Origin: an uncultured Lachnospiraceae bacterium
Lineage (GTDB): Bacteria > Bacillota > Clostridia > Lachnospirales > Lachnospiraceae
Direction: 5' to 3'
DNA length: 64,000 nucleotides
Assembly: GCA_947628705.1 (NCBI GenBank)
Contig: CANRAZ010000001.1
Coordinates: 26,309-90,308, forward strand
Shown here: positions 8,304 to 16,933 of the stretch, in pieces
Position numbering within the stretch: the first letter of the stretch is position 1
Layout: each line of letters opens with the position of its first letter
Made by a program: the position numbers and the translations under genes
The notes under the pieces: model-generated
The model's database searches: none
The model's input: the letters and a program-made list of their open reading frames with translations, nothing else
Told to the model about the DNA's origin: nothing

Positions 8304-8959
8304 TCCTGTACCTCCAGCCTGTAGCCTACTGTATATACTCTTTTCAGCGTATCGTTCCAGCCGACCTTCTTTTTAAGCCTCTGAACGTGAAGCTCGACAG
8401 TTCTCGTATTATCCGGATACTCTCCTCCCCATACATGCTCGTAAATCGTGCTTTTATAAATTACTATTTTGGGATTTCTGGCGAAAAGAAGAAGTATGTC
8501 ATATTCTTTTTTAGTAAGCGGAATCACCTCGCCGCCTCTTTTGACAACCATGGATGAGGTATCTATTTCCAGTCCGCATATATTAATTATCTTCTCTAAT
8601 TTTCCGTGCCTTCTTAGGACATTTTCAACCCTTGCCAGAAGTTCAAGTATATCGAAGGGCTTAACAATGTAGTCCTCTGCTCCCATTTTCAAGCCCTTTA
8701 CCCGGTCATTTACAGAATTCTTAGCCGTAAGGAAAATAACCGGAGTTCCCAAGGTGGATATATATTCCATAAGCTCAAATCCGCTTATTTCCGGAAGCAT
8801 TACATCTAGAATTATCAAATCGTAAATACTGTTATCAACTTGATTTTCTGCTTCTTTGCCGTCATATGCGCAGGTGCATCTGTAGCCCGCCTTAGTGAGA
8901 CTCATGCGAAGCAAATCCGAAATCGGTTTTTCATCCTCAACTATAAGAATGTTTATCAA
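8300..8959 (-). CDS. OmpR/PhoB-family response regulator
   Basis: A 219-residue regulator with a receiver domain and a C-terminal winged-helix DNA-binding domain. Phospho-acceptor D52 lies in LIILDVMLPE, acidic pocket residues are E8/D9, the switch threonine is in FLTAK (T78), and K100 is in YIVKPF. The output domain contains the RTVELHVQRLKKKVG recognition-helix region. The start is TTG at 8959 behind AAAGGAG. Its promoter region has two direct copies of TTTGCATC 11 bases apart overlapping the -35, the spacing expected for tandem binding of this regulator type, so autoregulation is likely. Confidence 0.93.
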   Translation of the reverse strand: MINILIVEDEKPISDLLRMSLTKAGYRCTCAYDGKEAENQVDNSIYDLIILDVMLPEISGFELMEYISTLGTPVIFLTAKNSVNDRVKGLKMGAEDYIVKPFDILELLARVENVLRRHGKLEKIINICGLEIDTSSMVVKRGGEVIPLTKKEYDILLLFARNPKIVIYKSTIYEHVWGGEYPDNTRTVELHVQRLKKKVGWNDTLKRVYTVGYRLEVQD

Positions 8960-9008
8960 TGGTGCCGCTCCTTTATTTTTAAATATTTATTATCTGCCTG
9001 ACAGTCAT

Positions 9009-9038
9009 ATTATATCATTTTTGCATCGTATTTGCATC
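9009..9038 (-). promoter_or_regulatory. promoter and 11-bp direct repeat upstream of the response regulator
   Basis: On the minus strand a perfect -10 TATAAT lies at 9009-9014, with a poor -35 region (9032-9037). Two direct repeats GATGCAAA (plus strand TTTGCATC at 9020-9027 and 9031-9038) are spaced 11 bases centre to centre and cover the -35 and spacer. This is the classic layout of an activator-dependent promoter bound by an OmpR/PhoB dimer. Which regulator binds is inferred from position. Confidence 0.6.
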
Positions 9039-9115
9039 ATAAGGTGTATAAAGAGACTTCCCATGAACATTAAAATAAAGCTGAAACAACTGACTGTAAA
9101 CTTTAAAATATACCT

Positions 9116-9143
9116 AAAAACGGCTGTCTGCAACAGACAGCCG
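9116..9143 (-). terminator. intrinsic terminator of htrA
   Basis: A 10-bp perfect stem CGGCTGTCTG/CAGACAGCCG (9121-9143) with a three-base loop is followed on the minus strand by TTTTT (9116-9120). It separates htrA from the downstream two-component operon. Confidence 0.9.
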
Positions 9144-9186
9144 TAATAAAGGAGTATAGAAGAAAAAATGATTTTATATTAAAATT

Positions 9187-10725
9187 TTAGTATCCGAAAT
9201 AATCCCAAATGCTTCCGCCGCCGTTGCCGTTTCCGCCGTTATTTCCGCTGCCTCCGCCGCTGCTGTTTTGGGAGCCGTTCAGCTTTTCCTGAAGCTTATT
9301 AAAATCATCGTAGTTGTTAAGCTTAACCTTTACCTCTTTTTCAACATAACCGCTCTTTCCGCTTTGCCTCATAAGCGTAATGGTAACTTCTTCACCGCCT
9401 GCATAATAGCTGAGCTCTTTTTTAAGCGAACTCATGCTCTTGACCTCTACTCCGTTTACCGCAGTGATTATGTCATTTTCCTCGATTCCTGCTTCCTTTG
9501 CAGCTGTGTCGTCATAGACCTTTGTAACAAGGGCTCCGTCAGGTATGCCGTAAACTGTAACCGCCTCTTCCGACACATCTCCGCCGCTGATGCAGAGATA
9601 ACCCTGCTCTTCCTCTGAAAGAGGAATCCTTACCTCGCGGTTCATAAGCTCGTTTACAAGGTCATGGATGTCCGAAATAGGTATAGCATAGCCCATGCCT
9701 TCAATCTGGCTGTCAGAAATTTTAGCAGAATTAATTCCGACCAGTTCGCCCCTCATGTTTAAAAGAGCGCCTCCGCTGTTGCCCGGATTTATAGCGGCGT
9801 CCGTCTGTATGCAGTGATTTGAAATAGTGGTTCCGTCCGTTCCTTCAAGCTCTACAAGCCTGTCGGTAGCGCTTACATAGCCTACCGTTACCGACTGACC
9901 GTAGCCAAGGGCATTTCCGATTGCAACAACCTGTTCCCCAAGCTTAAGCTCCTCAGAATCTCCGATTACAGCTATCCTGATCGAAGCAAGCGTCTCACTG
10001 TCAATTTTATCTAACGGTATTGAGATAACAGCGATATCACGCTCGGCATCATAGCCCTTTACATTGGCTGTAACCGCCTTAGGGTCATCCTCGTCCTCAT
10101 CAAAGCTGAAAACAACTGTAAGCTCCTTGCTTCCTGAAACGACATGGTAGTTGGTCAGTATGATGAGCTCCGTATCCGACTGTCCGATAATAACGCCTGA
10201 GCCTCTGCTCTCGCTGTCCTGTTGATACGTTCCCCAGAAGGTCGTCACCTCAGAAACGCCAAGATTGGTAATCGCCACTACGCTCGGCATACAGTTTTTA
10301 GCGATTTCAACCACTGAAAGATTGTCGCCTGTCGGAGTAAGCTTAGATGCGTCAGCGCCGCTTGCAAGACTGTCTGACGTAGTCAGCTTGTTATCGCCCT
10401 GACTGCCTCCTGCGTAATTATTGGTTTTACCTCCGTTTTCAGTAACGCCCTGCTCGGTTTTATTTTTTTCAAGAAGATAATTGGTACCGTAAAGCGAGCC
10501 GCCTGCAACTGCGCCAAACAGAACGCCTGAAAGCGTTATGGCGCAAACCTTCTTTGCAATTCCGCCCTTCTTTCCTTTTTTCTTTTCAAAATTCGGAGAA
10601 GCATAAGCCGCGCCGTACGCTTCGTTTTTTTCTGTTTGCACATCCTCAACAAAATCAGCCTCTGCGTTTACCTTAAAGAAACCGTCACTGCTTTCATACG
10701 GAGCATTTTCAAATTCATCACTCAT
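9187..10725 (-). CDS. htrA: HtrA/DegP-like membrane-anchored serine protease
   Basis: Trypsin-like quality-control protease (family S1C) acting outside the membrane on misfolded proteins. It has a ~57-residue cytoplasmic N-terminus rich in lysine near the membrane, one transmembrane segment (about 58-80), and the catalytic triad H194 (LTNYHVV), D230 (ERDIAVI) and S317 (NPGNSGGALLN). One PDZ domain follows at about 370-460. The C-terminus is an unusual glycine/asparagine-rich tail ending in WDYFGY. The start ATG follows AAGGAGG. It has its own promoter (10746-10772) and terminator. It lies next to a two-component system, an arrangement often seen when the regulator controls the protease, but the terminator between them argues for separate transcripts. 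Confidence 0.95.
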   Translation of the reverse strand: MSDEFENAPYESSDGFFKVNAEADFVEDVQTEKNEAYGAAYASPNFEKKKGKKGGIAKKVCAITLSGVLFGAVAGGSLYGTNYLLEKNKTEQGVTENGGKTNNYAGGSQGDNKLTTSDSLASGADASKLTPTGDNLSVVEIAKNCMPSVVAITNLGVSEVTTFWGTYQQDSESRGSGVIIGQSDTELIILTNYHVVSGSKELTVVFSFDEDEDDPKAVTANVKGYDAERDIAVISIPLDKIDSETLASIRIAVIGDSEELKLGEQVVAIGNALGYGQSVTVGYVSATDRLVELEGTDGTTISNHCIQTDAAINPGNSGGALLNMRGELVGINSAKISDSQIEGMGYAIPISDIHDLVNELMNREVRIPLSEEEQGYLCISGGDVSEEAVTVYGIPDGALVTKVYDDTAAKEAGIEENDIITAVNGVEVKSMSSLKKELSYYAGGEEVTITLMRQSGKSGYVEKEVKVKLNNYDDFNKLQEKLNGSQNSSGGGSGNNGGNGNGGGSIWDYFGY

Positions 10726-10745
10726 AATATTCCTCCTTCTGAGTT

Positions 10746-10772
10746 ATTATATCTTAACTCTGCATTTGTCAA
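10746..10772 (-). promoter_or_regulatory. putative htrA promoter
   Basis: Minus-strand TTGACA (10767-10772) and TATAAT (10746-10751) both match consensus perfectly, but the spacer is only 15 bases (16 if TTTGAC is used). The Shine-Dalgarno AAGGAGG follows about 15 bases downstream of the -10. Confidence 0.6.
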
Positions 10773-10937
10773 AGCATTTTTTGTCCCACGATCTGAGCCA
10801 TCGGTGCTTTCCTAACCTTCGACTCGGATTATAGAATAAAATTATGGCTTTTTTTTGAAAAAAAGAAGTCAAATTGTGTTCAAACTGTGTTTTTTGTGTG
10901 AACTCGTCATTACCGTTTATTGTCTGTAATGAAAAGC

Positions 10938-13898
10938 TTATTCGTCATATTCATATGACTGCGTATACATTATTTCATCATTCACGGTAACGACAGCCGC
11001 GGCAATCCTGTCCCCGTCATAAGAGTATTCATAAAGCTTTGTCCCATCTGCATTGATTTCACGCTTTGATGAAAGCAATCCGTTGCCGTCATAGGAATAG
11101 CTTACGGTCTCAACATGTCCGTCGGCATAATTATATGTGTCGGACACGGGCTTATTAGAAGTGTTAAACGCCGTGTCCACCGTAAATACCCAGCTCTCAT
11201 CGTCGGCAAAATAATGTCTTTTTGTACAGTTTCCCTTTATGTCGAATTCCACATAATTCCAGAATCCTGTTCTGTTGCCCTCAGCATCACGGTCTTCGCC
11301 GAAGTTCGGCGCCGTTCCTAAGTACGAATACTGAGAGGCTGATATGAGGGTATCGTCTGCCGCATATTTTTTTTCTGACAAAAGGCAGCCCGATTCATTA
11401 TATTCATACTCGGTATAGGATTCTATGCCTCCGTCAGTATCATTTGCGGCTAATCTCGTCACTATGCGCGCCGGTCTGCTTACGGAAGACTGGCTGCTTC
11501 CGTCGTTCGTAATAATCTCCTGCTCTATCTCCTTATTCCTGTCTACCTTTACAATGTAGGTTTCATACAGCTTACTGTCGCTTGCTTCGCTTATCGTTAT
11601 AACCTCGCCGAGACTCTTAAGAAGCGCATGGTTAGTGTCTATTATACTGTAGCTTTCGCCATGGTAGTTGTAGGATCTGCTCCCTGTCGACGCCGAATAG
11701 CCGTCAAGCATTTCAGCCTCGCCGACATAAATATAGTCCACATTGTATTTATCTAAAAGAAGCCTTACTTCCTTAACGTTCGTCGACGTATAAATGTTTA
11801 TTATATCTGTGTGCCTGTCGCTTACGACCTGCGGATATTCTTTTGCCCCTGAACTTCTCCACAGCCACTCGTGCGTCCTCCAGCCAAGCACAGTCTGATT
11901 TCCCGTAAACACTGATATTCTGTTAAAGAAGGTATAGCTTGTGCCGCACATTTCCAGCACAACGGCGTCATCAGGCACGTTCTTATTTATCCATTCGACT
12001 CCTTTTGCATCGTCCGGCGATTCCTCGGCAAGGAATTGGGAGGCGTCCAGAGTTTTATAGTAACTTGAGAACCAGTCCTCGCAGGCCTCGAAAAAATATA
12101 AGAAGGTGCTGCATAAGAGAACCGTTCCGACAAGCGCCGTTTTCCTTACCGTATCGCTGTTTGAAAAATACCTCAGCTTGACTACAATATAGGACATTGC
12201 AAGCGCAAGCAGCATAAAAGCCTGATACACAAGCTTGAACATGGTATTGGATCTCTGGTAAGCGTCTCCGTAAATATCCACAACATATATTACTTCCGGA
12301 AGAAGCACAAGGCCGAGACCGCAAAGCCCGATTATAAATACAAACAAATCGCTTGCCGAAAGCGAATCCAGAAAATGCCTGTGCTCGGACTTCACGTACT
12401 CCCTTATCTTCAAGCCGACAAAAATCAGAACCAAAGCGGCAGGAAGTCCCCACAAAATCAAAAGCTGATACAACGGAGTATGTTTTGTACAGAATTTAAT
12501 CGCTGAAGAAATGCTGTCAAAGGAAAGCGTAAAAGGAAGCGCAACAAGAGTCCAGACGACTATGAAAGCTGCCGCCTGCACTACGGTAAGAATCCATGCC
12601 TCCTTCTTGTACCTGTAGGTAATAAGGTTTGAAAAAAGGACTACCGCTCCGCACACGACAAAATAAATCGGAAAATCCCAATAATTCGTCATGTGGAAAA
12701 GCCCGATAAAAAACATGCAGAAAATCAGCTGCGGAGAAAGAACCTCTTTTAAAATATTTAATTTGCAGGCTCCGTCGGCTGACTTTGCAATATCCATTTT
12801 AGCCTTTCGGTTCATTAACCATGCTAAAAGCAGGGCAACCACTGAAAGAACAAAGATAATGTTTATTACATGGGCATGCAAATCTCCCAGTACAAAAGAA
12901 TAGCTCGGGAATTCATGTATGGTTTTATCGTTGGTTTCCGGATTGTAGCCGATATATCTCGTGGCATCGGCAAACCAGTAGCCGTCAACTGCCTTACCCG
13001 TTATCCGGTTGATACGCGGCACTATCCATTTATAAATCGGGAAGTGCATGCTTCCGGCTATTGAAAGCGCTAAACCCGAAAGGATCCCCGCCAGCTTGCA
13101 GACGAATTTCTTCTTATCCTCTGTTAAAACAAATTTTTCTTCCCTCTGCATCTCAATTCTGTTGAGCCTCATGAGGTTATAACCGATTGAATACGGAAGC
13201 GAAAATCCCATTGCCGCAAGCGTCATGAGCATCAGGTTGTAGCCGTAACCGGCCCCCACGCCCGTAACTCTAATAAAGAATGCGGAAATATACTGTCCGA
13301 CATAGTAATAGTTTATCCCCTCGCCTGAAAGCCACAGGTCGTGCGCAGGCATATAATCCGATTTAAGGATCGCAGTAAGGAAACCGTAATCCATGAACTT
13401 TTCCGTTCCGTAGGCTTTAGCGTTAAAGCCCTTTAGGTAACACCATATTCCGAATATGCAGAAAAACACCGCTTCTGCATTAATCATTTCGGCTATTTTA
13501 TTCGGAGAATACGCTTCTTTGAGCTTTATTTTTGTTCCCGAAAATTTTTCATAGAGCTTAAATAAGGCGATATTAATGAGCAGACAAACGAAAATAATGA
13601 TATAGCAGTTAGCCTGCGAAAATTTCAGCAGCTTAAAGCTCGAAAAATACCATAAAAGCCATGCGGACACAGCAAGCCCTATCGCCTTTGAGAAAACCCA
13701 TCCGTTGTCGTGGAACCTGTTAAACAGTATCACCGCAACAGGCTGGAACACAAATCCTAAAAGCAAAAGCGCAGCCCACCATACAAGTACTGCAGAAAAA
13801 TCCTTCATTCCCATGTAGTACCCGTCAAAAATTGCCACCAGAATAAAAAATGTTGCCGGCAGATATATTTTTGCCAGAATAGAATTTTTAGTTTTCAC
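10938..13898 (-). CDS. large DUF2298-family polytopic membrane protein with YD-repeat-like tail
   Basis: A 986-residue membrane protein with about a dozen hydrophobic segments in the first ~600 residues. Two blocks are hallmarks of the DUF2298 (Chlor_Arch_YYY) family: YGTEKFMDYGFLTAILKS followed by LWLSGEGINYYYVGQY near 165-205, and EFPSYSFVLGDLHAHVINI near 335. The family has a GT-C glycosyltransferase-like topology, but no activity has been established that I know of. After a soluble domain near residues 620-780 the last ~190 residues contain repeated YEYNESGCLLSEK-like units reminiscent of YD/RHS-type beta repeats, probably extracellular. It is the last gene of the 16846-10938 module, 20 bases after the glycosyltransferase. 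Confidence 0.85.
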   Translation of the reverse strand: MKTKNSILAKIYLPATFFILVAIFDGYYMGMKDFSAVLVWWAALLLLGFVFQPVAVILFNRFHDNGWVFSKAIGLAVSAWLLWYFSSFKLLKFSQANCYIIIFVCLLINIALFKLYEKFSGTKIKLKEAYSPNKIAEMINAEAVFFCIFGIWCYLKGFNAKAYGTEKFMDYGFLTAILKSDYMPAHDLWLSGEGINYYYVGQYISAFFIRVTGVGAGYGYNLMLMTLAAMGFSLPYSIGYNLMRLNRIEMQREEKFVLTEDKKKFVCKLAGILSGLALSIAGSMHFPIYKWIVPRINRITGKAVDGYWFADATRYIGYNPETNDKTIHEFPSYSFVLGDLHAHVINIIFVLSVVALLLAWLMNRKAKMDIAKSADGACKLNILKEVLSPQLIFCMFFIGLFHMTNYWDFPIYFVVCGAVVLFSNLITYRYKKEAWILTVVQAAAFIVVWTLVALPFTLSFDSISSAIKFCTKHTPLYQLLILWGLPAALVLIFVGLKIREYVKSEHRHFLDSLSASDLFVFIIGLCGLGLVLLPEVIYVVDIYGDAYQRSNTMFKLVYQAFMLLALAMSYIVVKLRYFSNSDTVRKTALVGTVLLCSTFLYFFEACEDWFSSYYKTLDASQFLAEESPDDAKGVEWINKNVPDDAVVLEMCGTSYTFFNRISVFTGNQTVLGWRTHEWLWRSSGAKEYPQVVSDRHTDIINIYTSTNVKEVRLLLDKYNVDYIYVGEAEMLDGYSASTGSRSYNYHGESYSIIDTNHALLKSLGEVITISEASDSKLYETYIVKVDRNKEIEQEIITNDGSSQSSVSRPARIVTRLAANDTDGGIESYTEYEYNESGCLLSEKKYAADDTLISASQYSYLGTAPNFGEDRDAEGNRTGFWNYVEFDIKGNCTKRHYFADDESWVFTVDTAFNTSNKPVSDTYNYADGHVETVSYSYDGNGLLSSKREINADGTKLYEYSYDGDRIAAAVVTVNDEIMYTQSYEYDE

Positions 13899-13918
13899 CC
13901 TTGTCTCCGCCTCTTATC

Positions 13919-14626
13919 TCAAATCTTTTTATTGATTTCCCTGAAATCCCTGAGCGCATTGATTCCAATTTTAAAGATTTTCTTCAAATTGATGGAATTA
14001 ACTCCGCCCTGCCTTGGCCTGAAGGTAATGTGCCGATACAGTACAGGATATTTTCTTTTAGCCGCAACTACAGATATTATTACATTCGGCAGATTGTACT
14101 GTTCATTTGGAAAAACTTCAAGGCATTCCTTTACAAAATCTCTTTTCATAAGCCTGTAGGGAGTGTTGGCGTCGGTTACGCGGACGCCGAAAATAACCCT
14201 TATGACAAGCTTAAGCGTCTTTGTGACAAATACTCTCGACGCTCCGTCCTGCCTTCCCTTTCTGTGTCCGATAATCATTGTATAGCTTTCCCTGTGGTGC
14301 CAGAAGGGCTCAAACTCTTCAGGTCTTGTCTGACCGTCGGAATCCGTCTGGAAGATATAATCCGCCCCCTGCTCTACTGCATAGCCGTAACCCTTTATCA
14401 GAGACGAGCCGTGTCCGCCGTTAGGCTTGTCTATTATATCTATTTCAGGCATTGTTTTCTTAAGCTCACGCATAATGGAAAGCGTGCTGTCCCTGCTTCC
14501 GTCATTTACAAGAACCAGACGTGACCCGTTTCCGTACTTTTTTACGACAGGGTACCATTCCTTTACAACGCTTTCTATATTACACTCTTCATTGTAAGCC
14601 GGAATAACAATATAAAGCTTATCCAT
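13919..14626 (-). CDS. family 2 glycosyltransferase, dolichyl/polyprenyl-phosphate sugar synthase type
   Basis: A 235-residue GT-A fold enzyme. Motifs are VIPAYNEE at the nucleotide site, LVNDGSRDST, and the DXD-equivalent QTDSDGQ, with RPRQGGVNSIN downstream. The protein resembles DPM1-like enzymes that transfer a sugar from a nucleotide sugar to polyprenyl phosphate at the inner membrane face; it has no C-terminal transmembrane pair. The start is ATG at 14626, five bases after GGAGGA, not the ORF-track ATG at 14644, whose third codon lies within the Shine-Dalgarno. Its position between two GT-C-like membrane proteins suggests it makes their lipid-linked sugar donor. Sugar identity is unknown. 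Confidence 0.9.
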   Translation of the reverse strand: MDKLYIVIPAYNEECNIESVVKEWYPVVKKYGNGSRLVLVNDGSRDSTLSIMRELKKTMPEIDIIDKPNGGHGSSLIKGYGYAVEQGADYIFQTDSDGQTRPEEFEPFWHHRESYTMIIGHRKGRQDGASRVFVTKTLKLVIRVIFGVRVTDANTPYRLMKRDFVKECLEVFPNEQYNLPNVIISVVAAKRKYPVLYRHITFRPRQGGVNSINLKKIFKIGINALRDFREINKKI

Positions 14627-14776
14627 TTTTTCCTCCATCTTCACATTTGAACTCTTAAGGATTTTATTACCGTCCTTAGTTTTTTCTTATTCCTTTTTCA
14701 GCTCCCTTGCTTATAATCCTTCTAAGCGATAGGCTGTTTTTTCACGGTATTCTTAGTAAAAAACGCCTTTTCTAAG

Positions 14777-16846
14777 TTATAATTTTACGCTTTTTGTATC
14801 ATAAATGCTGAATTTCCATTCTCCCTCGCCTTGCGTGTAAACACATTCAAATGTCGTCTGTATAACGTCCTCACGGACAAAATAATTTTCGTTTGTCCTG
14901 TTTGCGAATTCGACGACGATATACCTGATATTGTTTTTTTCAACCAACTGCCTCAACGTGTCCGGATCGGGAGCTTCATACATCATGTGAACCTGTTCTT
15001 CCCTTTCTAAGGTGTCGTATCCGGCGCTCCACGCATAATACGGCCACCCGTAATACAGCATTCCGCCTCCAAGCACTACGTTGCTTAACGAGTACCAGTC
15101 CGTCAGGAAAATATCATCTGCGTCGGAATGAGACATTACCCATCTGGTGACAGGGTCGTTCAGATCAAATAAAACGCTTCCTGAATTGGACGGGGCGTTC
15201 TTTTTTACCAAGACGCTGAAATCGTATATTCCGGTACAGGTCATAAGGCATATTATCAGTATTGCCGCCGCTTTTGCCGCAATGCCTCTTTTTACGTATA
15301 TTTTGTAAATGAGAGCCGCTGCAAACGCACACACAAACATGCACCCGATCATAATGTATTTATGATTAACGGCAACATCCGTTGTCATCTGGAAGGTCAC
15401 CGCAAATATTATAGGGGAAATAAATGCGGCAAGTATCCATCTGTACCAGCCGTTTACCATCAAAAACGCAGCAGCCAGCACTACCGGCAGTATTCCCAAA
15501 AGCATATTCAGGTATTTAACAGTACCGAAAAAGGTTTTTACCTGCGCCAAAAATCCCGGTTCCCACCTGAGCTGCAGGGCGCTTCCGTTTATAAATATTT
15601 TTGACTGAAGCAAACTCAAAAGCACTGCGATAGCCGCGGCGATAAGATACTCCAATCTTCTGTCGGCGATAAAGGCCAGAAAAAACAAAACCAGCAGAGC
15701 CGCTATTACGCAGGCTCCGTTAAAAAATGCGCCGGCTCCCAGCATCAAACCGCAGAATATCGGCAGCCTGAAGCTTTTTACCAGCCAGCCTTCCTTTGAG
15801 AACAGGGATTCCCTGACAAAGCAAGCGCTTTCTGCAAAAAAACCGTATCCGCTTTTTTCCGTAATCTTTTTAAGCTTTTCGGAAATCCTCTTTATTGCGG
15901 AAAAAACCGGCTCCAGCATCAGCATAACTGCCAAAACCGCCATTGCCATTCCAAAGGCCAGATGTCTTTGATTAACGTAAACGTTAAGGTTCCACAGACC
16001 CCAATCCTCATGCTCGGTTTTCCCTATATAGCTGCCGTTATCCTTCAAGCTCTGTACTATGTCCTTAAAAGAACCGTCAATTTCGCTTATATAATCGGTA
16101 AACGCGCTTCCGCTTCTGAAAAGGAAAAACAAAACCGCAAGCATTCCGACGGCACGCTTTCCAAAAAGCTTGACGCTGAGAGAATAAAGCAGCATGCACA
16201 GACATATCATGCAAACGGCCGACGGGATATTGAACGCAAGGTCGATCCGCATCCCCAGAAATTCCATGTTCCCGACTAAAAACTGGAACATAAAGTGATA
16301 TTTAATGTCCTCGCCGGCAAAATGCGAATAGGACGTCGGAAAATTGTTTCCGCAGGAGAAGGATCTTATCATCCCAAGGTGAGGTGCAAAATCGCTGAAA
16401 ACCGAAAGGCCGACTCCCAAAGCTCCGTTGCTGACATAAAAAGTAAGGAACATAATAAAGAACGTTATTGAAGAGACAAAGAGAAGAAAAATTATGTCCT
16501 TCGCCCTTATGCCCCTGACCGAATTCTTTACGGTTTGGAATACCGCTTTTCTTCGGAATGCAAAAACCGTTCCGATAAAAATCAAGTCGGCAATAATCGT
16601 TATTACATTTGCCGTCCCCAAGGGATTTTCGGATTTGCTGAAAGCACATGCCAGCGCATAAGTAAGCCATGCCATAGGAAGCGTTCCGACAATAACTGAC
16701 GCCGGAAATAATACGAAAACGGAAGGAAAATCTATTTTCTTTCCCGAATATGTTTTCTCTGTAAAATTACCTATGCCGGGCAAAAAAACGCTGATTGCCG
16801 CCAAGCCTGTAATAATGCAGAGTAGATAATAAAACAGTCCTGCCAT
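14777..16846 (-). CDS. polytopic membrane protein, GT-C/DUF2298-like
   Basis: A 689-residue protein with about 14 hydrophobic segments and a ~130-residue soluble C-terminal domain. The stretch DFAPHLGMIRSFSCG, then SHFAGEDIKYHFMFQFLVG, resembles the DYG-LxxILKS...GxxINYYYVGQ block of the DUF2298 protein downstream, suggesting distant homology and a similar fold. The C-terminal part (NNIRYIVVEFANRTN) parallels the NVDYIYVGEAE region of that protein. It is the first gene of the three-gene module and may be a membrane glycosyltransferase using a lipid-linked sugar; this is inference. A promoter lies inside the 3' end of recG. Confidence 0.8.
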   Translation of the reverse strand: MAGLFYYLLCIITGLAAISVFLPGIGNFTEKTYSGKKIDFPSVFVLFPASVIVGTLPMAWLTYALACAFSKSENPLGTANVITIIADLIFIGTVFAFRRKAVFQTVKNSVRGIRAKDIIFLLFVSSITFFIMFLTFYVSNGALGVGLSVFSDFAPHLGMIRSFSCGNNFPTSYSHFAGEDIKYHFMFQFLVGNMEFLGMRIDLAFNIPSAVCMICLCMLLYSLSVKLFGKRAVGMLAVLFFLFRSGSAFTDYISEIDGSFKDIVQSLKDNGSYIGKTEHEDWGLWNLNVYVNQRHLAFGMAMAVLAVMLMLEPVFSAIKRISEKLKKITEKSGYGFFAESACFVRESLFSKEGWLVKSFRLPIFCGLMLGAGAFFNGACVIAALLVLFFLAFIADRRLEYLIAAAIAVLLSLLQSKIFINGSALQLRWEPGFLAQVKTFFGTVKYLNMLLGILPVVLAAAFLMVNGWYRWILAAFISPIIFAVTFQMTTDVAVNHKYIMIGCMFVCAFAAALIYKIYVKRGIAAKAAAILIICLMTCTGIYDFSVLVKKNAPSNSGSVLFDLNDPVTRWVMSHSDADDIFLTDWYSLSNVVLGGGMLYYGWPYYAWSAGYDTLEREEQVHMMYEAPDPDTLRQLVEKNNIRYIVVEFANRTNENYFVREDVIQTTFECVYTQGEGEWKFSIYDTKSVKL

Positions 16847-16933
16847 TTCCCGTCCTTTCTCGCCAATCCGACTAATTACCGGTTAAGAACCGAGCTTTAA
16901 AAGCAAAGCATTAAAGACCAACCCTTAACTTAG

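Noticed and set aside
13901-14524. 207-residue plus-strand ORF
   Set aside because: Shadow of the family 2 glycosyltransferase on the minus strand.
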